Below, piece after piece: positions 17,530-26,551 of a stretch of DNA of 64,000 bases. The stretch is from Anaerolineaceae bacterium (GTDB lineage Bacteria; Chloroflexota; Anaerolineae; Anaerolineales; Anaerolineaceae), in NCBI GenBank assembly GCA_020845515.1, contig JADLFQ010000076.1, positions 17,862 to 81,861 on the forward strand, written 5' to 3'. Position numbers and translations under genes: made by a program. Under the pieces are notes generated by a model that searched no databases, was not told where the DNA came from, and saw only the letters and a list, made by a program, of their open reading frames with translations. The number at the start of each line of letters is the position of its first letter. Position 1 is the first letter of the stretch.

Positions 17530-17727
17530 CTTTTGTTTTAAACGGGACATCCCCGCGCCCCCTTGAGGGGATGGTATTCGCGCCCCGCTGCCTGCTCTTT
17601 TGTTTTAGACGGGACATCCCCGCGCCCCCTTGAGGGGATGGTCTTCGCGCCCCGCTGCCTGCTCTTTTGTTTTAAACGGGACATCCCCGCGCCCCCTTGA
17701 GGGGATGGTATTCGCGCCCCGCTGCCC
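17527..17727. repeat. Three-copy 67-bp tandem repeat abutting tRNA-Gly
   Basis: Units start at 17527, 17594 and 17661 and are almost identical (for example AAAC versus AGAC, and GGTATTC versus GGTCTTC). Each opens with GCTCTTTTGTTTT and holds a CATCCCC/GGGGATG hairpin. The first unit begins in the last bases of the tRNA. Minus-strand ORFs through it give the recurring peptide EYHPLKGARGCPV, which looks like chance coding. Confidence 0.85.
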
Positions 17728-17804
17728 TCTTCCAACCCTCCCCCGAAGATGTACCTTCGAGGGAGGACGGGTGTTTGTTTTGCAGGGCCGGGCGGGAAGA
17801 AGAT

Positions 17805-18827
17805 TCAGCGCGGGGACGCGGCAGCTTCGAGAATTTGGGTGGTGAAAACCTGCCGGACATCTTCCGGAACGGGGAGATCGGCATCTGCCAGCACCTTTGC
17901 CTGCGCCTGCCACTGTTCGAGCGTTTGCCATCCCAAGCCATGCTGCTCGGTCTCCGGACCGGCGGCGTCTTTCAACTCGGCTTCCAGCATAAAACGCATG
18001 TGATCGGGGTCGGTCTCGGGGCCTGTGTATTGCATCACGATCTTGACCGCATCATCCAGGTTTTCGCTCGCAAATTGAATCCCCTTGAGCGCGGCACGCA
18101 GAAAGCCTGTGAGCATCTCCGGCTGTGCTTTTAAGATTTCATCACTGGTGACATAGGTCAGGCCGAGTGTGCTGACGCCGTAATCGGCTGGATCCCACAG
18201 GGTAAGCTTGTACCCCCAACTTTGGATGAGAAAAGGCTCGTTGGATTTGAAAACGGGGTAGACATCCACCTGTCTTTCGGTGAGGACACGCGGGTCAAAG
18301 CCGACATTGACCAACTGTATCTTTTCTACATCAGCACCGGCGGCTTTAATGAGGGCAAAAAGCTCCGGCGGGGGCGTGCCTTTATACCCAACGGTGTGGC
18401 CTTCCCAATCTTTGGGTGTGGTCATGCCGGAATCCGACAGCGCGGCAAAAGCCTGCTGGCCGCGCTGACCGAGCAGCGCAAAGGAGACGAGCGGCAGCCC
18501 CGGTTCGGCGCGGCGCTGTAAAAGGATGGCGGCGTCCTGGTTGGTGATCTGAATCTTCCCGGCTGCGAGCAGTTGCAGGTGTTCACCTTTGCCGGGGGAG
18601 TGCTGGATGGTGACATCCAGCCCTTCCTCTTCAAAATAGCCCTTTTCTTTGGCGACATAAGCGCCTACAAAGGGCAGGCTGGCTTGCGGCTTGTATCCCG
18701 CCATGAAGATGACCGGGGTCAAGGGGGCGGCGGTTGGCGTCGCCGCGGCCGGCGCGCGCGGTGTGCACGCTGTTGCGGCGATTAAGAAAATGAGCGCAAA
18801 AACGATTGAAATTCTGTTTCGGTTCAT
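17805..18827 (-). CDS. NMT1/THI5-type ABC transporter substrate-binding lipoprotein
   Basis: 340 residues from MNRNRISIVF (ATG 18827, after AAGGATC). The track start is 53 codons too early. It has a lipoprotein signal with lipobox IAATAC and a Pro/Ala/Thr-rich linker. The NMT1-like fold opens with GYKPQASLPFVGAYVAKEKG, followed by YFEEEGLDVTIQHSPGKGEH. Family ligands include pyrimidine precursors of thiamine, aliphatic sulfonates and nitrate-like ions. Which applies here cannot be decided. Last gene of the operon IclR-type regulator, ATPase, permease, binding protein. Confidence 0.85.
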   Translation of the reverse strand: MNRNRISIVFALIFLIAATACTPRAPAAATPTAAPLTPVIFMAGYKPQASLPFVGAYVAKEKGYFEEEGLDVTIQHSPGKGEHLQLLAAGKIQITNQDAAILLQRRAEPGLPLVSFALLGQRGQQAFAALSDSGMTTPKDWEGHTVGYKGTPPPELFALIKAAGADVEKIQLVNVGFDPRVLTERQVDVYPVFKSNEPFLIQSWGYKLTLWDPADYGVSTLGLTYVTSDEILKAQPEMLTGFLRAALKGIQFASENLDDAVKIVMQYTGPETDPDHMRFMLEAELKDAAGPETEQHGLGWQTLEQWQAQAKVLADADLPVPEDVRQVFTTQILEAAASPR

Positions 18828-18957
18828 GATGATCCTTTTGAGCTTGAAAATGGTTAAAAGGGCGTGACGCAGTGTGGGCAGGCAGCGAGCCGCACCCCCC
18901 GAATTTCTTGCAAACTGCAAAGCCTGTAAAGAAAAACAAACCGTACAAGAAAAAACA

Positions 18958-19719
18958 TTACAACTCCATCTCCTGCCAGAAGACAAGACGGCGTTCAGCC
19001 CAGGTCAACAGGACGTAGGAAGCAACCCCTGCCAGACCGAGGATAAAAACTGACCCAAAAAGAAAGGGGAGGTTGAGGTTGCTGTATGCCAGCCACATGA
19101 TGTGCCCCAAGCCGCCCGAAGCGCCTGTCCACTCGGCCACGACGGCGGCAATCAGGGAGAGCGGGGCGCTGATCTTCAACGCGGCGAAGAGGTAGGGCAG
19201 GGTGGAGGGCAGGCGGACGAAGCGAAAGATCTCCCAGCGGCCGGCGTGCCAGGAATGAAATAAGTCCACAAGCGCCGGATCGGCGTGCTGCAAGCCGCTG
19301 ATGACGTTGACGAGCACCGGGAAAAAGGTCAACAGCGCGGTGATGATGATCTTGGGCAGCACACCAAACCCCAGCCAAATGGTGAGCAGCGGGGCAATCG
19401 CGACCATCGGCGTGGATTTGACCAGAATGGCGATGGTCATCACCGCGCGCTCGAAGCGCGGCCATATACTGAGGAGCAGCGCGGCGCCCGTCCCGGTGAT
19501 GACGCCGAGAAGCAGCCCGGTGAGGGCTTCGCCGAGCGTGAGCAGGGAGGCGCGGCCATAGAGCGCGGGGTTGGCAAAGAGCGTGCGCAGAATACGGGTG
19601 GGGGCGGGCAGCAGGTAAGGGGGGATTGCGCGCAAGTGTACGAATCCTTCCCACCCGGCAAAGAGCACAACCAGGATCAATATCGTCGGCAGTATGGAAT
19701 ACGCGGGGCGGGGCTTCAT
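18958..19719 (-). CDS. ABC transporter permease (SsuC/TauC/ThiX type)
   Basis: 253 residues and six transmembrane helices. The cytoplasmic EAA loop reads LFHSWHAGRWEIFRFVRLPS, followed by TLPYLFAALKISAPLSLIAA, both standard for the nitrate/sulfonate/taurine permease family. It begins MKPRPAYSILPTIL. Its start overlaps the ATPase stop by 4 bases. It forms the membrane channel for the NMT1-type binding protein encoded downstream. Confidence 0.88.
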   Translation of the reverse strand: MKPRPAYSILPTILILVVLFAGWEGFVHLRAIPPYLLPAPTRILRTLFANPALYGRASLLTLGEALTGLLLGVITGTGAALLLSIWPRFERAVMTIAILVKSTPMVAIAPLLTIWLGFGVLPKIIITALLTFFPVLVNVISGLQHADPALVDLFHSWHAGRWEIFRFVRLPSTLPYLFAALKISAPLSLIAAVVAEWTGASGGLGHIMWLAYSNLNLPFLFGSVFILGLAGVASYVLLTWAERRLVFWQEMEL

Positions 19720-20474
19720 GGCAGCCCTTCACTGACAAATAGCATATCTTTCAACGCGCGCACGTGCATCTGAAATTCCGGTGTGGTGTCCTCGCGCGGG
19801 CGCGGCAGGCTGATGGCAACCTCGCCGAAAAGGCGGCCCGGGCGCGGGGTGATCACCAGGACGCGGTCGGAGAGCCGCACCGCCTCGGGGATGCTGTGGG
19901 TCACCCACAACACGGTCGGGCGGCGGCGCTGCCAGATCTCATCCAACTGAATTGTCAGGCGCTCGCGGGTCAGTTCGTCGAGGGCGGCAAAAGGTTCATC
20001 CATCAGCCACAGGTCGGCGTCCATCGCCAGGGCACGTGCCAGTGAGAGGCGCTGCTGCATCCCGCCGGAAAAAGTGTGCGGGTGAGCGTCTGCGAAATTC
20101 TCCAAATCTACAAGGTGCAGTAACTCCTCCACCGGGGACTGTACATCCGGCGAGGGGCGCGCAAAACGCTGTGCGAGCTGGATGTTCTGCCGGGCGGTGT
20201 ACCACGGGAGCAAGGCTGGATTTTGCGACATCCAAACAACGCGGCGGGAAGCGGTCATTTGCGCCGGGGGCAGACCGTCCAGCGTAATACTGCCTTGTTT
20301 GGGCTGTAAAAGGTTGGCGATCAGGCGCAGCAAGGTGGATTTGCCACAGCCATTGGCGCCGATGATGGCGACAAATTCGCCGCTTTTGACGCACAAGTTA
20401 AGGTCTTCCAGTACATGCACGGCAGGGGCCGTGTGGTTAAATGTGTGTGCCAGGTCTTTTACGCTTACTTCCAT
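19716..20474 (-). CDS. ABC transporter ATP-binding protein (SsuB/TauB/ThiZ type)
   Basis: 252 residues. Walker A is GANGCGKST, the signature is FSGGMQQRLSLARALAMDAD, Walker B is LWLMDEP, and the H-loop is in VLWVTHSIPEAVRLSDRVLV. It energises the adjacent permease. It lies 14 bases downstream of the regulator gene and overlaps the permease start by 4 bases, so the operon is tight. Confidence 0.9.
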   Translation of the reverse strand: MEVSVKDLAHTFNHTAPAVHVLEDLNLCVKSGEFVAIIGANGCGKSTLLRLIANLLQPKQGSITLDGLPPAQMTASRRVVWMSQNPALLPWYTARQNIQLAQRFARPSPDVQSPVEELLHLVDLENFADAHPHTFSGGMQQRLSLARALAMDADLWLMDEPFAALDELTRERLTIQLDEIWQRRRPTVLWVTHSIPEAVRLSDRVLVITPRPGRLFGEVAISLPRPREDTTPEFQMHVRALKDMLFVSEGLP

Positions 20475-20488
20475 ACCAGATCACTTGT

Positions 20489-21595
20489 TTAAGATAATCC
20501 CTTCCACCCTTTTAGCCCCAGCGGGGTGATGCGAAAAATCCATTCGATCTGTTCTTCGGCGTTGGCGGGGGCGCTTTGACCGAGGTAGCGGCGATACAGG
20601 CGGTTCAACAAAGGGCGGAGGCGTTTGGAACTGACGGGCTCCTGCACGGGCGCGGCGCTGCCGCGCGCCGTCACGCGCCGCAGCGGCGGCCAGGTTTCGT
20701 CCACCGATAGAGAGACGCTGGGTTTGCCCAGGATATAGTCAGCCCAGCGAGACCCCTTCCAGGCGAGGATGTGGAAATCCTGTCCGTCCCACTCCTGCCA
20801 GACCGGGACGACGTGCGGGCTGCCATCCGGGCGGACACAAGCCAGGCGTGCCGGCCAGGGGCCCTTGAGGAACTCTTCCATCTCCTCCTTGCCAAGCGGC
20901 GTGGCGGCCGGGGTCTCATTTTCAGCGTTCTCATGAAAAGGGGCATAGGCGGCGGCGCCCAAACGGTAGGAGAGACGGGCGGCCATTTCCCGCAGTAAAG
21001 CCAGTGCATCGTCAACTTTTTGGTCAGGGTCGCGGTAGGCGGGAGCGACAAACAGCAAGGCATAATCGGGGTGGATGCCGTCCCGGCAGACCGGAAGGGC
21101 CAGCTCTATCACGTCGCCGTCACGGCGCAGGGCGTACCCCCGGCGGCGGACTTCCTCCGGCGGCGGGGAGGAGAAGACCGCCCCGGCCGCGGTCTGCCCC
21201 ATGGGAGCGACAAGGCCGGTTTTGAGCACCGCGCGCACGCTCTGGGGGCTTTCAACTTGGGCAAGGATAAGGGCGCCGCCGTGCGTTTCGGCTGCAAGTG
21301 CGAGCGTCTCAGTGCAGGCGGTCCTGCCGGCTTCCTGATAAAAAGCCGGAATGATCTCTTGCGAGGAGACGCGGTTGGAACCGCGCCAGGCTTGCAGGCG
21401 CGGGCCCGGGCGATAGCGGCCGCGCTGTTCGCTTTGTTCTGCATAGCCTTGTTGTTTGAGGGTGTTGAGCAGCAAAAATAAGCTGCTGCGCGAGATATCG
21501 AGCGAGGCCAAGAGCTCTTGCAGGGTGATCCCCTCGGGGTTTCCGAGGATCAGTTCAATAATCTGGAGGGTTCTTTCCGCGGCAGGTACATTCAT
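20489..21595 (-). CDS. IclR-like regulator fused to a PPOX-type flavin-binding domain
   Basis: 368 residues. Residues 5-65 form an IclR winged helix (ERTLQIIELILGNPEGITLQ, then SLFLLLNTLKQQGYAEQ). Residues 70-205 are a shortened effector-binding part. Residues 225-310 form a pyridoxamine-phosphate-oxidase-like split barrel (PARLACVRPDGSPHVVPVWQ, then DFHILAWKGSRWADYI). The split barrel normally binds FMN, F420 or heme. Fusion to an IclR-type regulator is unusual. It leads the NMT1-type ABC operon and has a consensus promoter with inverted repeats just upstream, so it probably controls itself and the transporter. Confidence 0.75.
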   Translation of the reverse strand: MNVPAAERTLQIIELILGNPEGITLQELLASLDISRSSLFLLLNTLKQQGYAEQSEQRGRYRPGPRLQAWRGSNRVSSQEIIPAFYQEAGRTACTETLALAAETHGGALILAQVESPQSVRAVLKTGLVAPMGQTAAGAVFSSPPPEEVRRRGYALRRDGDVIELALPVCRDGIHPDYALLFVAPAYRDPDQKVDDALALLREMAARLSYRLGAAAYAPFHENAENETPAATPLGKEEMEEFLKGPWPARLACVRPDGSPHVVPVWQEWDGQDFHILAWKGSRWADYILGKPSVSLSVDETWPPLRRVTARGSAAPVQEPVSSKRLRPLLNRLYRRYLGQSAPANAEEQIEWIFRITPLGLKGWKGLS

Positions 21596-21596
21596 G

Positions 21597-21631
21597 GACC
21601 ATATCCTGGTACTACTAATTGGATTATGGTC
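21597..21631. promoter_or_regulatory. Operator-like inverted repeat upstream of the IclR-type regulator
   Basis: GACCATATCC and GGATTATGGTC are inverted with one extra base in the right arm, separated by 14 bases. The element lies between the promoter and the start codon. A direct repeat, TAATCCAAT, occurs twice at a 20-bp step on the minus strand over the same region. Self-regulation by the IclR-type protein is inferred. Confidence 0.5.
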
Positions 21632-21632
21632 T

Positions 21633-21660
21633 ATTATATTGGATTACAAAAGAATGTCAA
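21633..21660 (-). promoter_or_regulatory. Consensus promoter of the IclR/ABC operon
   Basis: On the minus strand: TTGACA (21660-21655), a 16-bp spacer and TATAAT (21638-21633), both perfect consensus. The start codon of the regulator is 37 bases downstream. Confidence 0.8.
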
Positions 21661-21752
21661 GGTATGGAAGGTATGGTAAAGACACCAGCCGCAAGTGGAG
21701 GATGCGGGGCTGAGGCACGTGGTTTGGGGCAGGCGCCGCCCGCCCCTGTAAT

Positions 21753-22913
21753 TTATTCCCCTTCCAGCGCGGTTACGGCAATGCGCCTGCCCCCTCGCAG
21801 GAAGACGCGCGCGACACGCGGCAAAAGGGAGGTGGTCACTTCGTAATTGATTGTGCCAGCCAGCCGCGCAACCTCTTCGGCGCGGATCGTCTGGCTGCCC
21901 TGCGCGCCCACCAGGACAACCTCATCCCCCAACTGCACGCCGGGAATGGCGGTGACATCCACCACGATCTGATCCATGCACACGCGCCCGATGATCGGGG
22001 CGCGCTGGCCACGCACCAGCACGCTGCCCTGGTTGGACAGGATGCGGTGGTAACCGTCGCCGTATCCGACCGGGATCAGTGCAACGCGGGTCGTGCGGGC
22101 AGTTATGAACGTATACCCATAACTGACGCCTGTACCGGCCGGAATATCGCGCACCCGGCTGACCAGACTCTTGAGCGTTAAGGACGGACGAATTTCAAAG
22201 ACCGGGGGCCATTCGGCGGAGGGGGACATGCCGTAGATGGCAATGCCGGGGCGGATGGCGTTGAGATGGGTCTCCGGCAGCTTCATGGCGGCGGCGCTGT
22301 TGGCGGCATGTGCAATTGGGATGGTGATGCCAACTTCGCTGAGGGCGGCGCGCACATCGTTAAAGACAGCCAACTGGCGCAGGGTAATGGCTGGGTCGGC
22401 TGAGTCGGCGGTCGCAAAATGGGTGAAAAGTCCCTCGATGTGAATGCCGGGCAACCGGTGCAGGGCGGTCATAAATTCGACGACTTCCTCCGGCATCAAG
22501 CCGTAACGGCTCATGCCGGTATCCACCTTGACATGCACCGGAACGACCGCGCCCGCAGCCGCAGCGGCGCCCGAGAGCGCCTGGGCAAAATCCAACGTCA
22601 TCAGGCTGGGGGTCAGGTGCCAGCGCACAATGCGTTTCGCGCCCTCCGGCGGGGTGTAGCCCACCACGAGAATCGGGGCGTCAATGCCCGCTTTACGCAA
22701 CTCGATGCCTTCGCCGGCGCGATGTACCGCCAGGCGCGAGGCGCCCGCTGTGAGCGCCGTCCGCGAGACCGCCGCCGCCCCGTGCCCGTAGGCGTTGGCT
22801 TTGACCACTGCAAAGACCTCCACGCGCGCCCCGACATGGCGCTTGTACGCCGCAATATTGTGGGCAATCGCGTCCAGATCAACTTCTGCCCAGGTTACCA
22901 TTCCATCCAGCAT
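21753..22913 (-). CDS. alr: Alanine racemase
   Basis: 386 residues, close to the usual length. The PLP-lysine motif AVVKANAYGHG is at about residue 35, and the catalytic tyrosine motif GVSYGYTF is near 270. IEGLFTHFATAD, RPGIAIYG and IIGRVCMDQIVVDV are conserved blocks. It interconverts L- and D-alanine for peptidoglycan using PLP. ATG 22913 follows AAGGAG by 7 bases; MVTWAEVDLDAI four codons later is an alternative. Monocistronic. Confidence 0.95.
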   Translation of the reverse strand: MLDGMVTWAEVDLDAIAHNIAAYKRHVGARVEVFAVVKANAYGHGAAAVSRTALTAGASRLAVHRAGEGIELRKAGIDAPILVVGYTPPEGAKRIVRWHLTPSLMTLDFAQALSGAAAAAGAVVPVHVKVDTGMSRYGLMPEEVVEFMTALHRLPGIHIEGLFTHFATADSADPAITLRQLAVFNDVRAALSEVGITIPIAHAANSAAAMKLPETHLNAIRPGIAIYGMSPSAEWPPVFEIRPSLTLKSLVSRVRDIPAGTGVSYGYTFITARTTRVALIPVGYGDGYHRILSNQGSVLVRGQRAPIIGRVCMDQIVVDVTAIPGVQLGDEVVLVGAQGSQTIRAEEVARLAGTINYEVTTSLLPRVARVFLRGGRRIAVTALEGE

Positions 22914-23010
22914 ACCAAGCTCCTTACCTGCCTAATTTTACCCCGCTCTCAACGTGCCCGGGCGTGCACCGTACCCATCGCATGCCGGTAAGCTGTGAAC
23001 CTCAACCCCC

Positions 23011-23048
23011 GGGTCTGTCCCAGCCCAGGCCTGGGCTGGGATAGACCC
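23011..23048. repeat. Long palindrome between alr and livF
   Basis: Two 19-bp arms meet without a loop at 23029/23030. They match except for one G/A change (GGGTCTGTCCCAGCCCAGG against CCTGGGCTGGGATAGACCC). No T-tract follows for either gene. GGGTCTGT recurs once at about 23069. The element may be a mobile palindromic repeat or a bidirectional stop. Confidence 0.6.
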
Positions 23049-23099
23049 CTCCTGGATCCTTTCAGAAGGGGTCTGTGAAGAAGCTGTTGCCCGGAAGGG

Positions 23100-23819
23100 T
23101 TATCCTCCCAGATAAGCCTCTTTGACGCGCGGGTTCCCCAGCAGTTCAGCGCCCGTGCCCGTCAGAGTGAGGTTTCCGGTCTCAAGCACATAACCGCGCG
23201 AAGCAATGCGAAGCGCCATGTTGGCGTTTTGCTCGACCAGTAAAACGGTCGTCCCGGCCTGGTTGATTTCAGTCAGGATGTTGAATATTTCCCGCACAAG
23301 CACCGGCGAGAGCCCCATCGAAGGTTCATCAAGCAGCATCACCTTGCTGCGGCTCAGCAAGGCGCGTGCCACAGCCAGCATTTGCTGTTCGCCGCCCGAG
23401 AGCGTGCCACCCAACTGGCCGCGCCGTTCCTTGAGGCGCGGAAAAATGCCAAAGATGCGCTCGTAATCCCGCTCGATCTCCGGTTTATCTTTCCGCTGCC
23501 AGGTTGCCAGCTTGAGATTTTCCTGAACTGTCAGATTGCCAAAGATGCCGCGCCCCTCTGGCACCTGGGCAATGCCCAAGGCAACAATCTTGTCGGAGAC
23601 AACTTTGCGCAGGTCGGTATTACGGTAGGTGATCGAACCGCTGTAAGGCACCATTCCGGAGATCGCGCGCAGCGTGGATGATTTTCCGGCGCCGTTTGCG
23701 CCGATTAGGGTGACGATTTCGCCCTCATAGACCTCAAAAGAAATCCCCAGAACGGCTTTAATGTTGCCGTAGGACACCCGCAGATCGCGAATCGAGAGGA
23801 GCGGTGTGCTGTCGTTCAT
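23100..23819 (-). CDS. livF: Branched-chain amino acid ABC transporter ATPase LivF
   Basis: 239 residues from [20 protein letters not shown] (ATG 23819). The track start adds 61 out-of-context codons. Walker A is GANGAGKSS, the signature is LSGGEQQMLAVARALLSRSK and Walker B is VMLLDEPSMGLSP. PEGRGIFGNLTVQENLKLAT is the LivF-type Q-loop region. Its ATG overlaps the livG stop (ATGA). It is the last gene of the liv operon. Confidence 0.93.
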   Translation of the reverse strand: MNDSTPLLSIRDLRVSYGNIKAVLGISFEVYEGEIVTLIGANGAGKSSTLRAISGMVPYSGSITYRNTDLRKVVSDKIVALGIAQVPEGRGIFGNLTVQENLKLATWQRKDKPEIERDYERIFGIFPRLKERRGQLGGTLSGGEQQMLAVARALLSRSKVMLLDEPSMGLSPVLVREIFNILTEINQAGTTVLLVEQNANMALRIASRGYVLETGNLTLTGTGAELLGNPRVKEAYLGG

Positions 23820-24586
23820 TCTTCGCCTCCTTCTCCCAGATAGGCTTCCAGCACTTTGGGGTTGCTGCGGATTTCTGCTGGCAGCCCCTGGGCAATCGTC
23901 GCACCAAAGTCCAGCACTTTGAGCCGTTCGCAGATGCCCATCACCAGGCGCATCTGGTGCTCGATCAGGATGATGGTCAGCTTGAACTGGTCGCGTATCC
24001 AACGGATAAAGTCCATCAACTGTATGATCTCATTCGGGTTCATGCCAGCGGCAGGTTCATCCAGCAGCAAAATCTTTGGCTGGGTTGCCAGGGCGCGCAC
24101 GATCTCAAGCCGCCGCTGAGAACCATAAGGCAGGTTGGCGGAACGTTCTTCTGCCAATCCGTCCAGCCGGAAGATTGAAAGCAGTTCCAGCGCCTGTTCG
24201 GAGATACGTTTTTCCTCCGCGCTGTAGCGGCCGGTGTGCAGCATGGCTTCCAGCGGACTGTAGTTCAGCCGGGAGTAATTGGCAATGCGTACATTATCCA
24301 AAACGCTGAGTTCTTTAAAAAGCCGGATGTTCTGAAATGTGCGGGCGATGCCAAGCGCGGTGATCTGGTTGGAGGTTTTCCCCACCAGTTCCACGTCGTT
24401 TATCAAGATGCTGCCCTTGGTGGCGCGGTATACCCCCGTGATCAAGTTGAAGACTGTCGTCTTGCCTGCACCGTTCGGCCCGATAATCCCGATCAATTCG
24501 CCAGATTCGAGCTCAAGGTTGAAGTCGGAGACGGCACATAACCCCCCGAAGTAGTGTGTCATGTGATCAATCTGCAGCAGGGGCAT
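23816..24586 (-). CDS. livG: Branched-chain amino acid ABC transporter ATPase LivG
   Basis: 256 residues from [20 protein letters not shown] (ATG 24586). The 40 extra N-terminal codons in the track lie in livM. Walker A is GPNGAGKTT, and the LivG-type [16 protein letters not shown] and [20 protein letters not shown] blocks are seen. The signature [20 protein letters not shown] is the LivG variant of LSGGQ. It overlaps livM by 20 bases. Confidence 0.93.
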   Translation of the reverse strand: MPLLQIDHMTHYFGGLCAVSDFNLELESGELIGIIGPNGAGKTTVFNLITGVYRATKGSILINDVELVGKTSNQITALGIARTFQNIRLFKELSVLDNVRIANYSRLNYSPLEAMLHTGRYSAEEKRISEQALELLSIFRLDGLAEERSANLPYGSQRRLEIVRALATQPKILLLDEPAAGMNPNEIIQLMDFIRWIRDQFKLTIILIEHQMRLVMGICERLKVLDFGATIAQGLPAEIRSNPKVLEAYLGEGGEE

Positions 24587-25649
24587 TGGCGGCCTCCTTT
24601 TTCTTGCGCCAGAGGTGCGTCGCAAGAAGTTGGTAGTGTGGGATGAACCAGCGAAACTCTCGCAAACCCATGATGCCGCGCGGGCGGAAGAGCATGAGGA
24701 GCACAAGTACGAGGGGCATCAGAACCATACGCCAGACACCCAGGGGGCGCAGCACTTCGAGCAAGATGGTGAAGATTGTTGCCCCTAGAATGGAGCCTGT
24801 GATCGAACCGATACCGCCCAGATACACCATGATGAGGATATCGGTGGACTTGAGGATATCGAACACCTTGGGGCTGATGAACTGCAAGACATGGGCAAAG
24901 AGTGCGCCGGCAATGCCCGCGAAGAAGGAGGAGATGACAAACGCCAGCAGTTTGGCCTGGCGGGTGTTAACGCTCATCAAGTCGCTGGCGATCTCATCTT
25001 CACGGATTGACATCACACCGCGCCCAAAGTTGGAGTATACGAAATTGCGAATTACCCAAACCGCCAGCGCAGTCCAGAAGAACGCCCAGGGCAGGGTGGT
25101 GAGCTTTTCAATTCCGGGGATGCCGCGGGGTCCGCCGATAGCCTCGATGTTCTCGATGATTGATTTAACGATCATGTTGAACGCCAGAGTGACAATGGCA
25201 AGGTAGTCGCCGCGGGTTTTAAAGGAGGGAATGGCTACCAGAAGACCAACAAGCCCTGCCGCGACCCCGGCAGCAAGCACAACCAGCGGGAAAAGCCAGG
25301 GGTTGAGTGAGGTTGGGATGAATATGGTGGTCAGCACCGCAGAGGTATATGCGCCCACCGCCATAAACCCGGCATGTCCCACCGAAAACTCGCCCATATA
25401 GCCGTTGATCAGGTTGAGGCTGGTGGTCAGGATGATATTGATGCCGATATACATGAGGATGAGCTGAATATACGGGTTGACGAGGTTGAACTGCGGGATG
25501 AGGATGGAGAGGATAAACCCCGCCACCGTTAAAACCGGCAGAAGCCAGCGGTTGGAGGCAAACCGATCCCAATACTGTTTCCAAACTCCGAGCTTTTGCC
25601 CCTTGCCGGGTTGTTGTATATTCTTTTGAGGCGTCTTTTGGGCATCCAT
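24567..25649 (-). CDS. livM: Branched-chain amino acid ABC transporter permease LivM
   Basis: 360 residues. A charged N-terminal tail of about 35 residues is followed by some nine transmembrane helices. INGYMGEFSVGHAGFMAVGA and AIPSFKTRGDYLAIVTLAFN are LivM hallmarks. IREDEIASDLMSVNTRQAKL is the cytoplasmic coupling region, and YLGGIGSITGSILGA closes the core. It starts 2 bases after the livH stop. Confidence 0.93.
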   Translation of the reverse strand: MDAQKTPQKNIQQPGKGQKLGVWKQYWDRFASNRWLLPVLTVAGFILSILIPQFNLVNPYIQLILMYIGINIILTTSLNLINGYMGEFSVGHAGFMAVGAYTSAVLTTIFIPTSLNPWLFPLVVLAAGVAAGLVGLLVAIPSFKTRGDYLAIVTLAFNMIVKSIIENIEAIGGPRGIPGIEKLTTLPWAFFWTALAVWVIRNFVYSNFGRGVMSIREDEIASDLMSVNTRQAKLLAFVISSFFAGIAGALFAHVLQFISPKVFDILKSTDILIMVYLGGIGSITGSILGATIFTILLEVLRPLGVWRMVLMPLVLVLLMLFRPRGIMGLREFRWFIPHYQLLATHLWRKKKEAANAPAAD

Positions 25650-25651
25650 GA

Positions 25652-26527
25652 TTACACCTTTTGCGGCCTGGGTTTGCCCAGGATGCCATAAGGCCGGAAG
25701 ATGAGGAGAACAAGCAGCAGACTGAAGGCGACGAAATCGCGGTAGGTGGAGGGCATAAAAGCCGCCACCAGGATCTCCACGCCGCCGAGGATAAAGCCTC
25801 CGATCATCGCGCCGCGAATATTACCGATACCGCCAACCACCGCGGAGATGAAAGCCTTCCAGCCAACCATGATGCCCATATAAGGATCAATAACCGGGAA
25901 AGCGAGGCTGTACATTGTCCCGGCTGCAGCGCCCAGGCTTGTTCCAAGTGCAAACGTAATCGAAATGATTAAATTCAGCGGCACGCCCATTAAAGGGACG
26001 ATGGTCTTGTCCCACGAGATTGCCCGCATGGCCATCCCCACCATCGTGTGGCGGACGATTTGATCCAGCAAGATCATCAGTCCGATGGAGAGCAGAATGA
26101 TGATGATCTGCAGAGAGGAGATCGAAACCCCCGCAATCACCCAGGTTTTGTTGGCGATTAATTCGGGGACGTGTTGCGGATAAGGGCTGAAGACGAGCGT
26201 GAAGTTTTCCAGAAATAAGCCCACACCCAGGGCCGTGATGACAGCCGAGACGCGCGGCGCATGGCGCAGGGGCTTGTACGCCAATCGTTCAATCACCACG
26301 CCTAACAAAGCCACACCGATCATGGATATCAGCAGGGTGGGGACAAAGGGGAGCTTCAAAAACGTTGCAGCAATAAAACACAAAAATGCGCCCACCATAA
26401 AAAGATCGCCATGGGCAAAGTTGATCATCGTCAAAATACCGTACACCATCGTGTATCCCAGGGCGATCAGCGCATAAATGCTGCCCAATTGCATTGCGTT
26501 TAACAACTGTTGGAAGAGGTATGTCAT
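25652..26527 (-). CDS. livH: Branched-chain amino acid ABC transporter permease LivH
   Basis: 291 residues from MTYLFQQLLNAMQLGSIYAL (ATG 26527, after AAAGGTT). The track start adds 10 codons. It has about eight transmembrane helices. YTMVYGILTMINFAHGDLFM is the LivH signature and AVVGGIGNIRGAMIGGFILG is the conserved late loop. A strong hairpin separates it from livK upstream. Confidence 0.93.
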   Translation of the reverse strand: MTYLFQQLLNAMQLGSIYALIALGYTMVYGILTMINFAHGDLFMVGAFLCFIAATFLKLPFVPTLLISMIGVALLGVVIERLAYKPLRHAPRVSAVITALGVGLFLENFTLVFSPYPQHVPELIANKTWVIAGVSISSLQIIIILLSIGLMILLDQIVRHTMVGMAMRAISWDKTIVPLMGVPLNLIISITFALGTSLGAAAGTMYSLAFPVIDPYMGIMVGWKAFISAVVGGIGNIRGAMIGGFILGGVEILVAAFMPSTYRDFVAFSLLLVLLIFRPYGILGKPRPQKV

Positions 26528-26551
26528 GGGGCAACCTTTATTGTAAAGAAA

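Noticed and set aside
17527-17727. Possible CRISPR or coding repeat
   Set aside because: There are no unique spacers between units. The minus-strand peptide repeats arise from the tandem DNA repeat and have no start or domain.
20489-21752. TPP riboswitch ahead of the NMT1/THI5-type operon
   Set aside because: The family could import thiamine precursors, but no TPP-box core sequence is seen upstream, and the leader of about 30 bases is too short.
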